A stretch of DNA of 64,000 nucleotides from Crocinitomicaceae bacterium (GTDB lineage: Bacteria; Bacteroidota; Bacteroidia; Flavobacteriales_D; Crocinitomicaceae), in NCBI GenBank assembly GCA_029247685.1, contig JAQWKT010000035.1:1-64000 (forward strand). The letters are read 5' to 3'. Below are positions 22,353 through 32,548 of the stretch, piece after piece. Position 1 is the stretch's first letter; each line of letters opens with the position of its first letter. The notes under the pieces are model-generated. The model did not search any database, was not told the DNA's origin, and was given only the letters and a program-made list of their open reading frames with translations. Both the position numbers and the translations under genes were made by a program.

Positions 22353-22382
22353 TTGTTTATTTCTTTAATAACTTTATTTTTG
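22353..22382 (+). promoter_or_regulatory. Bacteroidota-type promoter for the SprF-like/gldJ genes
   Basis: TTG (22353-22355), 19 nt spacer, TATTTTTG (22375-22382). Confidence 0.7.
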
Positions 22383-22454
22383 TAACCTTTGATTATTTTA
22401 ACCGTTAAAATTGGATGCGTTAATACCATTGATGTGAAACTTGATAAACATTAT

Positions 22455-23417
22455 ATGAAGAGAATTATTTTTAGCGGGATAATATGTATTATCTGTTTTG
22501 GAGCCAAAGCACAGGATCCAACATTTACACAGTTTTATTCAAACCCGGTATATTTAAACCCAGCACTTGCTGGTTCTTATGGTTGTCCTCGTATTTCGAT
22601 GAACTATCGTAATGAATGGCCTCAGCTAACAGGAAACTACGTTACCTATAGTGCAGCTTATGACACCTATGCAAAAAGCCTCTCTGGAGGAATTAGTGTT
22701 CTTGCTCTCCACGATCAACAGGGGCAAGGAACCATTCAAACTTCCATGCTTGGTCTTGTTTATTCGTACCATGTAAAATTAACCCGTAAGTTTTCGATGA
22801 TGTTTGGTGCTAGAGCAGCTTGGTTTCAGAAATTTTTAGATTGGGACAAACTGACTTTTGGAGACATGATTGACCCAAGACGTGGATTTATTTATCAAAC
22901 TGGCGATGTTCCTAGAGGAAATGGAAGAAGAGGTTTTTTTGATGTATCGATGGGAGCCGTTGGATTTAGCAAACACTTTTTCTTTGGTGGCGCAGTACAT
23001 CACATTAATCGTCCTGATGAATCGATGATTTTAGGCGAATCTAAATTACCGATGCGTTTCACAGGGCATTTAGGAGCAGATATTCCAGTAGGAGGAAGAT
23101 CAAAATACTCCAACACCACTTCGATTATGCCTAACATTATTTACCAATACCAAAATGGATTTCAAGAATTAAATATTGGTACTTACGTAAAATACGGTAA
23201 CTTTAATGTTGGAGCGTGGTATAGAAACAGAGATGCCTTTATCCTTACCTTTGGATTAAACACGGGTAAATTTAGATTAGGATATAGCTATGATATCACC
23301 GTTTCTAAGTTAGGAAACGGCGTTTCAGGAGGATCACACGAAATCTCTATGGGACTCAATCTTCGTTGTAGAAGAAAACCTAGAGCCTTTAGAACCATTT
23401 CTTGTCCGTCCTTTTAG
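22455..23417 (+). CDS. PorP/SprF family type IX secretion membrane protein
   Basis: QDPTFTQFYSNPVYLNPALAGSYGCPRISMNYRNEWP; signal peptide from ATG 22455 (ORF track starts at 22389). Confidence 0.92.
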   Translation: MKRIIFSGIICIICFGAKAQDPTFTQFYSNPVYLNPALAGSYGCPRISMNYRNEWPQLTGNYVTYSAAYDTYAKSLSGGISVLALHDQQGQGTIQTSMLGLVYSYHVKLTRKFSMMFGARAAWFQKFLDWDKLTFGDMIDPRRGFIYQTGDVPRGNGRRGFFDVSMGAVGFSKHFFFGGAVHHINRPDESMILGESKLPMRFTGHLGADIPVGGRSKYSNTTSIMPNIIYQYQNGFQELNIGTYVKYGNFNVGAWYRNRDAFILTFGLNTGKFRLGYSYDITVSKLGNGVSGGSHEISMGLNLRCRRKPRAFRTISCPSF

Positions 23418-23472
23418 TAACAAAAAGAAAAAAAATAATTATTAAGAATAATAACTTTAAAACAAATAGATT

Positions 23473-26235
23473 ATGAACAAGAAAAACATATTTCAATTTG
23501 TAAGAATATATAGCTTGATGTTAATCGGGCTATTCTTGGTTGGTTCATGCGCAAAAGAACGATCTGCAAAAACTGGATGGATGCTAAATAGCCCAAGTGC
23601 TGGTGGAAGTGGATTTGAAAAATTCCCTGCAATAGACCAAGAAACGGGCCCTGGATTAATTTTAGTGGAAGGAGGAACATTCACCATGGGGATGACAGAT
23701 GAAGACGTCCTTAAAGAATGGAATAATACGCCAAGAAGAATTACCGTGCCATCTTTTTACATGGACCAAACAGAGGTTTCCAATTTTGACTACCTTGAAT
23801 ATTTGTTTTGGTTGAAAAGGGTATATGCCACTTCTCGTGTTGGATCTAGAGATGTTGACAATGTAAGTTACATCAAAGATGGAACAACAGAAGTTGATTA
23901 TTTAAACGATGAGTTAAAAGAAGAATTTGAAACTTTTAAAGAAGATAAAATAACTGAATTTGAAGATGACGACAACGCATTTAAAAAGTTTTATGACAAT
24001 TATGAAGAATCGTTTACTTCGGTTTATCAAGAAGTCTATAGAAAAGCATTGCCAGATACGCTTTGTTGGAGAGATCCATTATCTGCGATGGAGCATTACG
24101 TAGATTATTATTTAAGACATCCGGCCTATAGAGATTATCCAGTAGTCGGAGTTTCTTGGATTCAAGCAAATGAATATTGCAAATGGAGAACAAATCGAGT
24201 AAATGAATTCATTTTATATCGTGAGGGAATATTAGATTGGGAAATGGAAAACAAAGAATTGACCCCATTTCATATGTTTGACACCGAAGCCTATCTTGCT
24301 GGTCAATATTTTGGTGTAAACCCTGCTCCTAGAGAAAAAAACAGAATGTATGATGAAGGGCAAGATGATGAAGGAGATGAAGATAAAGATAAAGTGGAAA
24401 CAGATGCTAAATTCAATAAGCAATCTTCTGAAGACAATGGAAGAAGGTTAAGAAACTTTAACCCAGCAATGCAGTCCATTAATAAAAACAACAGAAACTA
24501 TGGAGCTAGAATCGTTCGTCTTGAAGATGGTATCTTATTGCCTAATTATAGACTTCCAACAGAAGCAGAATGGGAATATGCTGCAACCGGTTTAATCGGA
24601 AATCTTCAGGAAAACTCTGAAAACTACACAAGCAGAAAGGTTTATCCATGGAATGGACATTATGTTCGACGTGATGAAGATCAATTTCAAGGAGCAATGC
24701 AAGCTAATTTTCAAAGAGGCCATGGCGACTATATGGGTATTGCAGGAAACTTAAATGATGGCGCTGCGCCAACAGCACCAGTGGAATCTTATTGGCCAAA
24801 TGATTTTGGACTATATCACATGGCAGGAAATGTTTCTGAATGGGTTCAAGACGTATACAGACCAAACTCTTTAGATGATGTTGCAGATTTTAATCCTTTC
24901 AGAGGAAATGTCTACAAAACAAAATTAACCACTTCTCTTGGTACACATGATGCCATGAAAAATGACCGTATCCGATACGATGTTCATGGAATGAGAGAAT
25001 ATACCAACGAATTTGAAAGGGTTCGCTACCAAAGAATAAATGCTGGAAGTCATGATCCTGGTGCACAAATAAAACATGCTAAAAATGCAACAATTGGCCA
25101 TGTTCATCTTCATTATAAATACGACTCAATCATTGGTGTTAGTGGAAAAGGTGGAACAACAGAAGAAGCTGTATTCAGCAAAATAATTGACACCAACCAA
25201 AATTCACCCGTTTATTCTATAAAATCTGGGGATGGAAACATTTTTTCAATTGACCAAGGAAATGGAATTGTTAGCTATACAAAGCTTGCCACTCCTGGTT
25301 TATATGAAGTGGTGGTATCCGTAGAGGAACCAGGTGCTACCCCAATTGCTACCTCTGATTTCACTTTATACTTTAACATTTTAACTAAAGATAAACCTAT
25401 CGCATTTGCAAATAACTCGAGTGGTCAACACAAATTGATTAGCTCCAGAAATGCATCTGAATTTAGAAAAGGATATAAACCAGACCCTTTATACTTGTCA
25501 TCAGGATCTGATTTAACGAAAGAAGGAACACAGTACCGTAGTGAAATTGTTTTTTTAAATGCCGTAAACGCAGTACTTGATAGTGCTATTGAAGCAAAAA
25601 ACAATCTTCGGACAACAGAATGTTCTAGAATTATAGAAAGAGGATTATGGGATGGAGTATTTAATGTTCAATTTTTAGACAAAATATTTTCTCCAGTAGT
25701 TGGAACATCTTATTTAGAAGACCCAGCAATAACCAACTTGGTTACCATGCTTCGAAATGGCCTAACAGAGTATATTGTTGAATATGAAGGCCAAATGAGA
25801 TATCGAAATGTGCTTGTAGAAGAAAATATTGGTAGATTAAACTATCGTAAAGATGATTATATCGATTATCTTGATGGAGATATTGAGTCTTCTATATATT
25901 ACAACAATAAAGACGAAAGAAAAAATCAAATCAATGATGGGAAAAGAAATCCTAAATTAGTAATGTATCAAAACGAGCACGAACGTTATGATTTGCAAGG
26001 AGAAGACCTTACAAAAAGATTTGATAAAGGGTGGCCAACAACTCTTGTTTCTGACAAATCTAGAGTTTACAAAGGAGGATCATGGGAGGATCGTGCATAT
26101 TGGATGGGAGCTGGAACAAGAAGGTTTTTAGATCAAAAACAATCTACTCGAAACATTGGTTTCCGTTGTGCAATGGATAGAGTTGGTAGTCCAACAGGAA
26201 AAAATTACGGGAAGAAAAAGAAACGTAAATCATAA
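23473..26235 (+). CDS. gldJ: Gliding motility lipoprotein GldJ-like (SUMF1/FGE fold), enlarged
   Basis: Lipobox LVGSCAKE; VEGGTFTMGMTDEDV, YRLPTEAEWEYAATG, YHMAGNVSEWVQDVYRPN, SRVYKGGSWEDRAYWMGAGTRRFLD...IGFRCAM; next to porU and murF. Confidence 0.9.
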   Translation: MNKKNIFQFVRIYSLMLIGLFLVGSCAKERSAKTGWMLNSPSAGGSGFEKFPAIDQETGPGLILVEGGTFTMGMTDEDVLKEWNNTPRRITVPSFYMDQTEVSNFDYLEYLFWLKRVYATSRVGSRDVDNVSYIKDGTTEVDYLNDELKEEFETFKEDKITEFEDDDNAFKKFYDNYEESFTSVYQEVYRKALPDTLCWRDPLSAMEHYVDYYLRHPAYRDYPVVGVSWIQANEYCKWRTNRVNEFILYREGILDWEMENKELTPFHMFDTEAYLAGQYFGVNPAPREKNRMYDEGQDDEGDEDKDKVETDAKFNKQSSEDNGRRLRNFNPAMQSINKNNRNYGARIVRLEDGILLPNYRLPTEAEWEYAATGLIGNLQENSENYTSRKVYPWNGHYVRRDEDQFQGAMQANFQRGHGDYMGIAGNLNDGAAPTAPVESYWPNDFGLYHMAGNVSEWVQDVYRPNSLDDVADFNPFRGNVYKTKLTTSLGTHDAMKNDRIRYDVHGMREYTNEFERVRYQRINAGSHDPGAQIKHAKNATIGHVHLHYKYDSIIGVSGKGGTTEEAVFSKIIDTNQNSPVYSIKSGDGNIFSIDQGNGIVSYTKLATPGLYEVVVSVEEPGATPIATSDFTLYFNILTKDKPIAFANNSSGQHKLISSRNASEFRKGYKPDPLYLSSGSDLTKEGTQYRSEIVFLNAVNAVLDSAIEAKNNLRTTECSRIIERGLWDGVFNVQFLDKIFSPVVGTSYLEDPAITNLVTMLRNGLTEYIVEYEGQMRYRNVLVEENIGRLNYRKDDYIDYLDGDIESSIYYNNKDERKNQINDGKRNPKLVMYQNEHERYDLQGEDLTKRFDKGWPTTLVSDKSRVYKGGSWEDRAYWMGAGTRRFLDQKQSTRNIGFRCAMDRVGSPTGKNYGKKKKRKS

Positions 26236-26241
26236 AACATT

Positions 26242-26268
26242 AGGCCTACTGAAGTAGGCCTTTTTTTT
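26242..26268 (+). terminator. Rho-independent terminator-like hairpin between gldJ and murF
   Basis: AGGCCTAC-TGAA-GTAGGCCT followed by T-tract. Confidence 0.85.
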
Positions 26269-26270
26269 AC

Positions 26271-27557
26271 ATGAAAGAGTTATTTGAACTGTTTTATAAG
26301 TCTTCTGGAGTATCAACAGATACTAGAAAAATCCAAAATAATTGTTTATTTATTGCTTTAAAAGGCGATAATTTTAATGGAAATTCTTTTTCAAAACAAG
26401 CGATAAACAAAGGAGCTTCCTTTGCTATTGTTGATGAAAAAGAATTTGCCGATAATAAACAAATATTTTTAGTGAACGACTCCTTATTGTTTTTACAAGC
26501 ATTAGCTAGACATCATCGAAAGAAAATAAATAAACCAGTAATTGGCATAACTGGAACAAATGGAAAAACAACCACTAAAGAGTTAATCAATTGTGTGCTT
26601 TCGGTTAAATACAATGTGTTGGCTACAAAAGGAAATCTAAACAATCATATTGGTGTTCCATTAACCTTACTAGAAATAACTCCTAAAACCGATCTCGCAG
26701 TAATTGAAATGGGAGCTAGTAAACCGGGAGATATTAAAGAACTCTGTGATATCGCCCTCCCTAATTATGGGATAATAACAAATATTGGCAATGCGCATAT
26801 GGAGGGTTTTAAAACTAGCGAAGGGGTCTTTAAAACGAAAATGGAATTGTTTGATTACATTGAAAATACCGGTGGTTCTTTTATATACAATGGGCTTGAC
26901 AGCACCTTTGATGTTATTAATGAACTCTATAACAAAGCAAAACTATTCAAGTTTGGTGATCGCGATTTTATTAATGCTAATCTAATTAATGCAGACCCAT
27001 TGCTTGATTTTTCATGGAAAGATGCTAGTGGATATGAAAATAATATCAAAACAAAACTAGTTGGAAGCTATAATTTAGCTAATTTTTTAGTTGCTATTGT
27101 TTTTGGCCATTTGTTTAAAATAGAATCAAAGAAAATTAATAAAGCACTTTGTGAATACACTCCTTCTAATAATCGGTCTCAATTAGCTTATAGTAAATCC
27201 AATCAAATTATTATTGATTGCTATAATGCAAATCCATCTAGCATGAAAGCGGCTTTAAAAAGCATCAAAGAATCAAACAAAAAAAACAAAGTAGTGATTT
27301 TAGGGGATATGCTAGAACTTGGACAGGATAGTCAAAAAGAACACCAATCTCTTCTGGATTTGGCGAAAAAATACAAGCTTGAAGTCTATGCTGTTGGGGA
27401 GATTTTTAACTCTATTCAATCCGATACTATTAAAAATAAATTTAAGACTTCAGATCAAGCACTAAAACACTTCACAAAAAAACCAATTAAAAACAGCGTT
27501 GTTCTTGTTAAAGGTTCTAGGGGAATTGCCCTAGAAAAATTAATTCCTGCTCTTTAA
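26271..27557 (+). CDS. murF: UDP-N-acetylmuramoyl-tripeptide--D-alanyl-D-alanine ligase
   Basis: GVSTDTRKIQNNCLFIALKGDNFNGN, VIGITGTNGKTTTKELI, AVIEMGASKPGDIKELC, DCYNANPSSMKAAL. Confidence 0.96.
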   Translation: MKELFELFYKSSGVSTDTRKIQNNCLFIALKGDNFNGNSFSKQAINKGASFAIVDEKEFADNKQIFLVNDSLLFLQALARHHRKKINKPVIGITGTNGKTTTKELINCVLSVKYNVLATKGNLNNHIGVPLTLLEITPKTDLAVIEMGASKPGDIKELCDIALPNYGIITNIGNAHMEGFKTSEGVFKTKMELFDYIENTGGSFIYNGLDSTFDVINELYNKAKLFKFGDRDFINANLINADPLLDFSWKDASGYENNIKTKLVGSYNLANFLVAIVFGHLFKIESKKINKALCEYTPSNNRSQLAYSKSNQIIIDCYNANPSSMKAALKSIKESNKKNKVVILGDMLELGQDSQKEHQSLLDLAKKYKLEVYAVGEIFNSIQSDTIKNKFKTSDQALKHFTKKPIKNSVVLVKGSRGIALEKLIPAL

Positions 27558-28697
27558 TTACTTCAGTACTCCTCTAGAAATTACAATTTTTTGAACTTCA
27601 GAGGTTCCTTCATATATTTGAGTAATCTTTGCATCTCTCATTAGTCTTTCTACATGATACTCTTTAACAAAACCATATCCACCATGGATTTGAACAGCCT
27701 CTACTGTTTGTTCCATCGCAACCTTTGAAGCATACAGTTTTGCCATGGCACTTGATTGGTCGTAGTTGTTTCCATTGTCTTTATCAATAGCAGATCTATA
27801 CACAAGCATTTTTGCGGCTTCTATTTCTGTTGCCATGTCGGCAAGTTTAAAAGCAATTGCTTGATGCTTATATATTTCTTTTCCAAATGCTTTTCTTTCT
27901 TTAGAATAATCTCTAGCCAATTCAAATGCCCCTCCAGCGATACCTAAGGCTTGTGCAGCTATCCCTATTCTACCTCCAGAAAGCACCTTCATTGCGAATT
28001 TAAATCCAAATCCATCCTCCCCTATTCTATTTGCTTTAGGAAGTTTCACATCATTAAATAATAAAGTATGGGTGTCGCTTCCTCTAATTCCCAATTTATC
28101 TTCTTTAGCGCCAACAATAAATCCATCCATCTCTTTTTCAACAATAAACGCATTTATTCCTTTATGACCTAACTCTCTATTTGTTTGAGCAATAACTAAA
28201 TAAATGGAGGCAGTAGAACCATTTGTAATCCAGTTTTTAGTGCCATTTAATAAATAATGATCCCCTTTGTCTATCGCTGTAGTTCTTTGCGAAGTTGCAT
28301 CGGATCCGGCCTCTGGTTCGGATAAACAAAAAGCGCCAATTTTTTGACCGCTCGCCAAGGGAACAAGGTATTTTTGTTTTTGCTCTTCAGAGCCAAAAGT
28401 TTCTAAACCCCAACAAACCAAAGAATTGTTAACAGACATACAAACCGATGTGGAGGCATCTACTTTTGAAATTTCTTCCATCGCAAGAACGTAAGAAAGC
28501 GTATCCATGCCACTCCCACCATATTTAGGATCAACCATCATCCCCATGAAACCAAGCTCAGCTAGTTGCTTAACTTCTTCAACTGGAAACTTCTGAAGGT
28601 TATCTCTTTCAATAACTCCTGGTTTTAAAATATTTTGTGCAAAATCTCTTGCTGCTTCTTTAACCGCTTTGTGTTCATCTGATAGTTCGAAATTCAT
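27558..28697 (-). CDS. Acyl-CoA dehydrogenase
   Basis: GAFCLSEPEAGSDATSQRTTA, NGTKNWITNGSTA, QIHGGYGFVKEYHVERLMRDAKITQIYEGTSEVQ. Confidence 0.95.
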   Translation of the reverse strand: MNFELSDEHKAVKEAARDFAQNILKPGVIERDNLQKFPVEEVKQLAELGFMGMMVDPKYGGSGMDTLSYVLAMEEISKVDASTSVCMSVNNSLVCWGLETFGSEEQKQKYLVPLASGQKIGAFCLSEPEAGSDATSQRTTAIDKGDHYLLNGTKNWITNGSTASIYLVIAQTNRELGHKGINAFIVEKEMDGFIVGAKEDKLGIRGSDTHTLLFNDVKLPKANRIGEDGFGFKFAMKVLSGGRIGIAAQALGIAGGAFELARDYSKERKAFGKEIYKHQAIAFKLADMATEIEAAKMLVYRSAIDKDNGNNYDQSSAMAKLYASKVAMEQTVEAVQIHGGYGFVKEYHVERLMRDAKITQIYEGTSEVQKIVISRGVLK

Positions 28698-28779
28698 ATA
28701 TCTGAAGATTAAATGTTAATTTGGTTTACAAATTTAATTTTTTCATTGATTAATTTACCATAAACCCGTTACATAAAAC

Positions 28780-29844
28780 ATGGAAATTATCGGCCTTATG
28801 TCTGGAACCTCAATAGATGGCTGTGATATCGCGCATGTTAAATTCGAGACAATTAAAGAAATAGATTCATTCAAGACCCTTCATGTTAAAACTTATCCTT
28901 ATAGTAAGGAACTCACAAAAAAATTAACTAATGCTACTTCTCTTTCTTCTTTTGAACTCCTTCAACTAGATAAAGAGCTAGGAAATAAATTCAGTGATTT
29001 TGTTAATGATTTTATTAAAACAAATCGGATTAAAAAAAATAAAATTGCTGCCATTGCCTCCCATGGGCATACTATTTTTCATCAACCACAACTTGGCATA
29101 AGTCATCAAATTGGTTGCGGATTAACTATTTCAAACAAAACAAACATCCCCACTATTAACGATTTTAGAAAAAATGATGTTTTACATGGCGGGCAAGGAG
29201 CTCCTCTTGTTCCTATTGGGGATTTTGGCCTATTTAATTCATATGCGGATGCTTTTTTAAATATTGGTGGTTTTTCCAACATTAGCTTCAAAAAAAAGAA
29301 CGAAATTATTGCCTATGATGTTTGTCCTGGAAATCTTCCTTTAAATAAAATAGTTTCTAAAATAAACCTAATTTATGATCATAATGGCGCTATTTCTAAA
29401 ACAGGAAAAAAAAATACCGAACTACTCAAAAAACTAAACAATTTAAATTTCTATAAAAGTCTTGAGCCAAAGTCATTAGGAACAGAATGGCTTGAAGGAA
29501 AGTTTATGCCATTGCTTGATGAAGAAACTAACGTTTCCAATTGTTTAAGAACTATTTGTGAGCATCTCTCTGATCAAATTTCTTTAACAATAAATAAAGA
29601 AAAAATTAAAAAAATTTTAATTACTGGAGGAGGAGCAAAAAACAACTTCTTAATGGATCTTATTAAAGAAAAATCAAATGCTTCCATTGTAATTCCTAAA
29701 AAAGAAATTATTGATTTTAAAGAAGCAATTATTTTTGGATACATGGGGTATCTTCATCTAACAAACCGAAAGAATTGCTTGTCTACCGTGACCGGAGCAA
29801 GTAAAGACGTTATTGGTGGCATACTCTATGGAGTTAATAAATGA
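28780..29844 (+). CDS. anmK: Anhydro-N-acetylmuramic acid kinase
   Basis: IGLMSGTSIDGCDIAHV, ASHGHTIFHQP, DFRKNDVLHGGQGAPLVPIGD. Confidence 0.94.
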   Translation: MEIIGLMSGTSIDGCDIAHVKFETIKEIDSFKTLHVKTYPYSKELTKKLTNATSLSSFELLQLDKELGNKFSDFVNDFIKTNRIKKNKIAAIASHGHTIFHQPQLGISHQIGCGLTISNKTNIPTINDFRKNDVLHGGQGAPLVPIGDFGLFNSYADAFLNIGGFSNISFKKKNEIIAYDVCPGNLPLNKIVSKINLIYDHNGAISKTGKKNTELLKKLNNLNFYKSLEPKSLGTEWLEGKFMPLLDEETNVSNCLRTICEHLSDQISLTINKEKIKKILITGGGAKNNFLMDLIKEKSNASIVIPKKEIIDFKEAIIFGYMGYLHLTNRKNCLSTVTGASKDVIGGILYGVNK

Positions 29845-29946
29845 AAAAGGTATTAACAATTTTAGATAAAAAGGTGTTAGTAAAAGATTTCAGAAAAAAC
29901 ATACCGTTTAATTTGTTTGTTATTTTTGTGTTTATAAGTTTTAAAA

Positions 29947-31179
29947 ATGAAAGATTTATTAGATAAATTTGAAAACAAACGCCCTGAGGTTGTTTTTGAA
30001 TGGAAAGATTCGGAAACCGAAGCAGAAGGATGGGTGGTGATAAATTCTCTTAGAGGAGGCGCAGCTGGTGGTGGAACAAGAATGAGAACCGGTTTGGACA
30101 AAAGAGAAGTGGAATCTTTAGCAAAAACAATGGAAGTGAAGTTTACGGTTGCTGGACCACCAATAGGAGGGGCAAAATCGGGAATAAACTTTAATCCAAA
30201 AGACCCAAGAAAACAAGGGGTTCTTAATCGTTGGTTTTCAGCAGTAACTCCACTTTTAAAACATTATTATGGCACAGGAGGAGACTTAAATGTTGATGAA
30301 ATTCACGAGGTAATACCAACCACCGAAGATTGTGGCGTTTGGCATCCACAAGAAGGAGTTTTTAATGGGCATTTTCAACCTAGAGAGGCTCAAAAAATCA
30401 ATCGAATCGGACAATTAAGGCAAGGCGTTCTTAAAGTAATCGAAGACGAGAAATATTCCCCTAGTTTAGCCAGAAAATATGCGGTTGCGGATATGATTAC
30501 TGGATTTGGAGTTGCCGAATCAATAAGGCATTATTTTCAAATATGGGGAGGAGAATTAAGAAATAAAAAAGTTATTGTTCAAGGATGGGGGAATGTTGGA
30601 TCTGCCGCAGCTTTTTATCTTGCACAAAATGGAGCAAAAATAGTTGGAATTATTGACCGAGTTGGAGGGTTAATTAATCCTGAAGGATTTACTGAATCAG
30701 AGATTAATCAATTGTTTTTGAATAAAAATGGAAACGAATTAGTTAGCAATGACTTAATTTCATATGAAGAAGTTAACTCTAAAATATGGGACATAGAAGC
30801 AGATGTCTTTATTCCATGTGCTGGATCAAGAATGATTTCGGAAGATTTGCTAACTAGAATGATTAAGTCTGGCGTCTCTGTTATTTCTTGTGGTGCAAAT
30901 GTCCCCTTCTCAGATCCTGAAATATTTTTTGGGCCAATTGCAGACAAAGCAGATGAGTCTCTTGCTCTAATTCCTGATTTTATTGCAAATTGTGGCATGG
31001 CTAGAGTATTTGCTTACCTAATGGGTAACGACCTAGCAAAATTAGATGACAAGCTTATTTTCGATGACACCAGCAAAATCATTTATGATGCGCTTGAAAA
31101 AACAAACAAAATAAATCCAAAAAATACTGGTATCGCAAAATCTGGATTTGAAATTGCACTTAATCAACTTTTAAATTAA
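29947..31179 (+). CDS. Glu/Leu/Phe/Val dehydrogenase
   Basis: GGAAGGGTRMRTGLDKREVESLAKTMEVKFTVAGPPIGGAKSGI; VIVQGWGNVGSAAAFYL. Confidence 0.9.
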   Translation: MKDLLDKFENKRPEVVFEWKDSETEAEGWVVINSLRGGAAGGGTRMRTGLDKREVESLAKTMEVKFTVAGPPIGGAKSGINFNPKDPRKQGVLNRWFSAVTPLLKHYYGTGGDLNVDEIHEVIPTTEDCGVWHPQEGVFNGHFQPREAQKINRIGQLRQGVLKVIEDEKYSPSLARKYAVADMITGFGVAESIRHYFQIWGGELRNKKVIVQGWGNVGSAAAFYLAQNGAKIVGIIDRVGGLINPEGFTESEINQLFLNKNGNELVSNDLISYEEVNSKIWDIEADVFIPCAGSRMISEDLLTRMIKSGVSVISCGANVPFSDPEIFFGPIADKADESLALIPDFIANCGMARVFAYLMGNDLAKLDDKLIFDDTSKIIYDALEKTNKINPKNTGIAKSGFEIALNQLLN

Positions 31180-31188
31180 TTTTATTAC

Positions 31189-32520
31189 ATGGAAGTTTTT
31201 ATTGTAGCCACTTTTATTTTAGGATATTTTGCAATAACCATTGAACATAGTCTCAAAATAGACAAACTTATTCCAGCATTAATCATGATGGCTTTATGTT
31301 GGGCAGGGGTTGCTTTTGGTCTAGACTCATTCAACTCTTGGTTTGACAGTCATAACAGTAAACTATTAGATATTAGCGTGCTTGACCACGAACACAAACT
31401 TCATCTTCTAGAAAACACCCTGCTACATCATTTTGGAAAAACTTGTGAGATTTTAATCTTTTTAATAGGCGCAATGACTATCGTTGAAATCATTGATCAT
31501 TTCAATGGATTTCAAACCATAAAAAAAATCATAAAAACAAAAAACAAGGCTTCTTTATTATGGATTGTTTGTGGACTTGGGTTCATTTTATCTGCCATTA
31601 TAGACAACCTAACCGCTACTATTGTCTTAATCACCATTCTAAGAAAAGTTATTCCAGACAAAAACCTTCGTATGTGGTATGCTGGCCTTATTATTATTGC
31701 GGCAAATGCTGGTGGCGCATGGTCTCCAATTGGAGATGTAACCACCACGATGCTTTGGATGGGAGACAAAGTCTCTGCATTGGTTTTAATCAGCAAACTA
31801 TTAATCCCATCTCTTGTCTGCATGATCATCCCCACATTTATCGCTACTTTTTTACCCATCTTTAAAGGAGAGATAGAAACAGAAGAAGATAATCAAGAGG
31901 TTAGCAAAAACAGCCTTTTTATGTTGATCTTAGGGCTTGGTATGATTGTTTTTGTTCCAATATTTAAAACTCTCACACATCTCCCTCCTTATGTAGGAAT
32001 GATGCTATCCGTTGGAGTTGTTTCTCTTTTTGCTGAAATATTAAGCAATAGAGAATTTTCTATTACGGATGCACACGATGATAATCATGCACATGGAGCA
32101 ACATTTAAAGCCTTATCAAGAATTGAAATGCCAAGCATCTTATTTTTTCTTGGGATATTAATGACCGTAGCCGCTCTTGAGTCTTTAGGGTTAATTTTCA
32201 CTTTTGGACAAGAGGTAAATGCCACATTAGACCAAGACATTTTTATAATTTTACTAGGAATTGGTTCAGCAATAATTGATAATGTTCCTTTGGTTGCAGC
32301 CTCCATGGGAATGTTCCAAGACTCAATGGATGCAGATGTTTGGCATTTTATTGCTTATGCAGCTGGAACAGGTGGAAGCATGCTTATTATAGGATCTGCA
32401 GCAGGAGTAGTTGCAATGGGGATGGAGAAGATTTCTTTTTTCTGGTATTTGAAAAAAATCTCCTTATTGGCTCTTGTTGGTTATTTTGCCGGAATCGGAA
32501 CTTTTTTATTATTGTCGTAA
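31189..32520 (+). CDS. nhaD: NhaD-type sodium:proton antiporter
   Basis: FILSAIIDNLTATIVLITILRK, NAGGAWSPIGDVTTTMLWM, SAIIDNVPLVAASMGMF. Confidence 0.92.
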   Translation: MEVFIVATFILGYFAITIEHSLKIDKLIPALIMMALCWAGVAFGLDSFNSWFDSHNSKLLDISVLDHEHKLHLLENTLLHHFGKTCEILIFLIGAMTIVEIIDHFNGFQTIKKIIKTKNKASLLWIVCGLGFILSAIIDNLTATIVLITILRKVIPDKNLRMWYAGLIIIAANAGGAWSPIGDVTTTMLWMGDKVSALVLISKLLIPSLVCMIIPTFIATFLPIFKGEIETEEDNQEVSKNSLFMLILGLGMIVFVPIFKTLTHLPPYVGMMLSVGVVSLFAEILSNREFSITDAHDDNHAHGATFKALSRIEMPSILFFLGILMTVAALESLGLIFTFGQEVNATLDQDIFIILLGIGSAIIDNVPLVAASMGMFQDSMDADVWHFIAYAAGTGGSMLIIGSAAGVVAMGMEKISFFWYLKKISLLALVGYFAGIGTFLLLS

Positions 32521-32548
32521 CTTAATTATATTAACACGTTTAACTACT

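Noticed and set aside
22389-22454. N-terminal extension of the SprF-like gene
   Set aside because: Lies at or after the predicted TSS and precedes a good signal peptide at ATG 22455.
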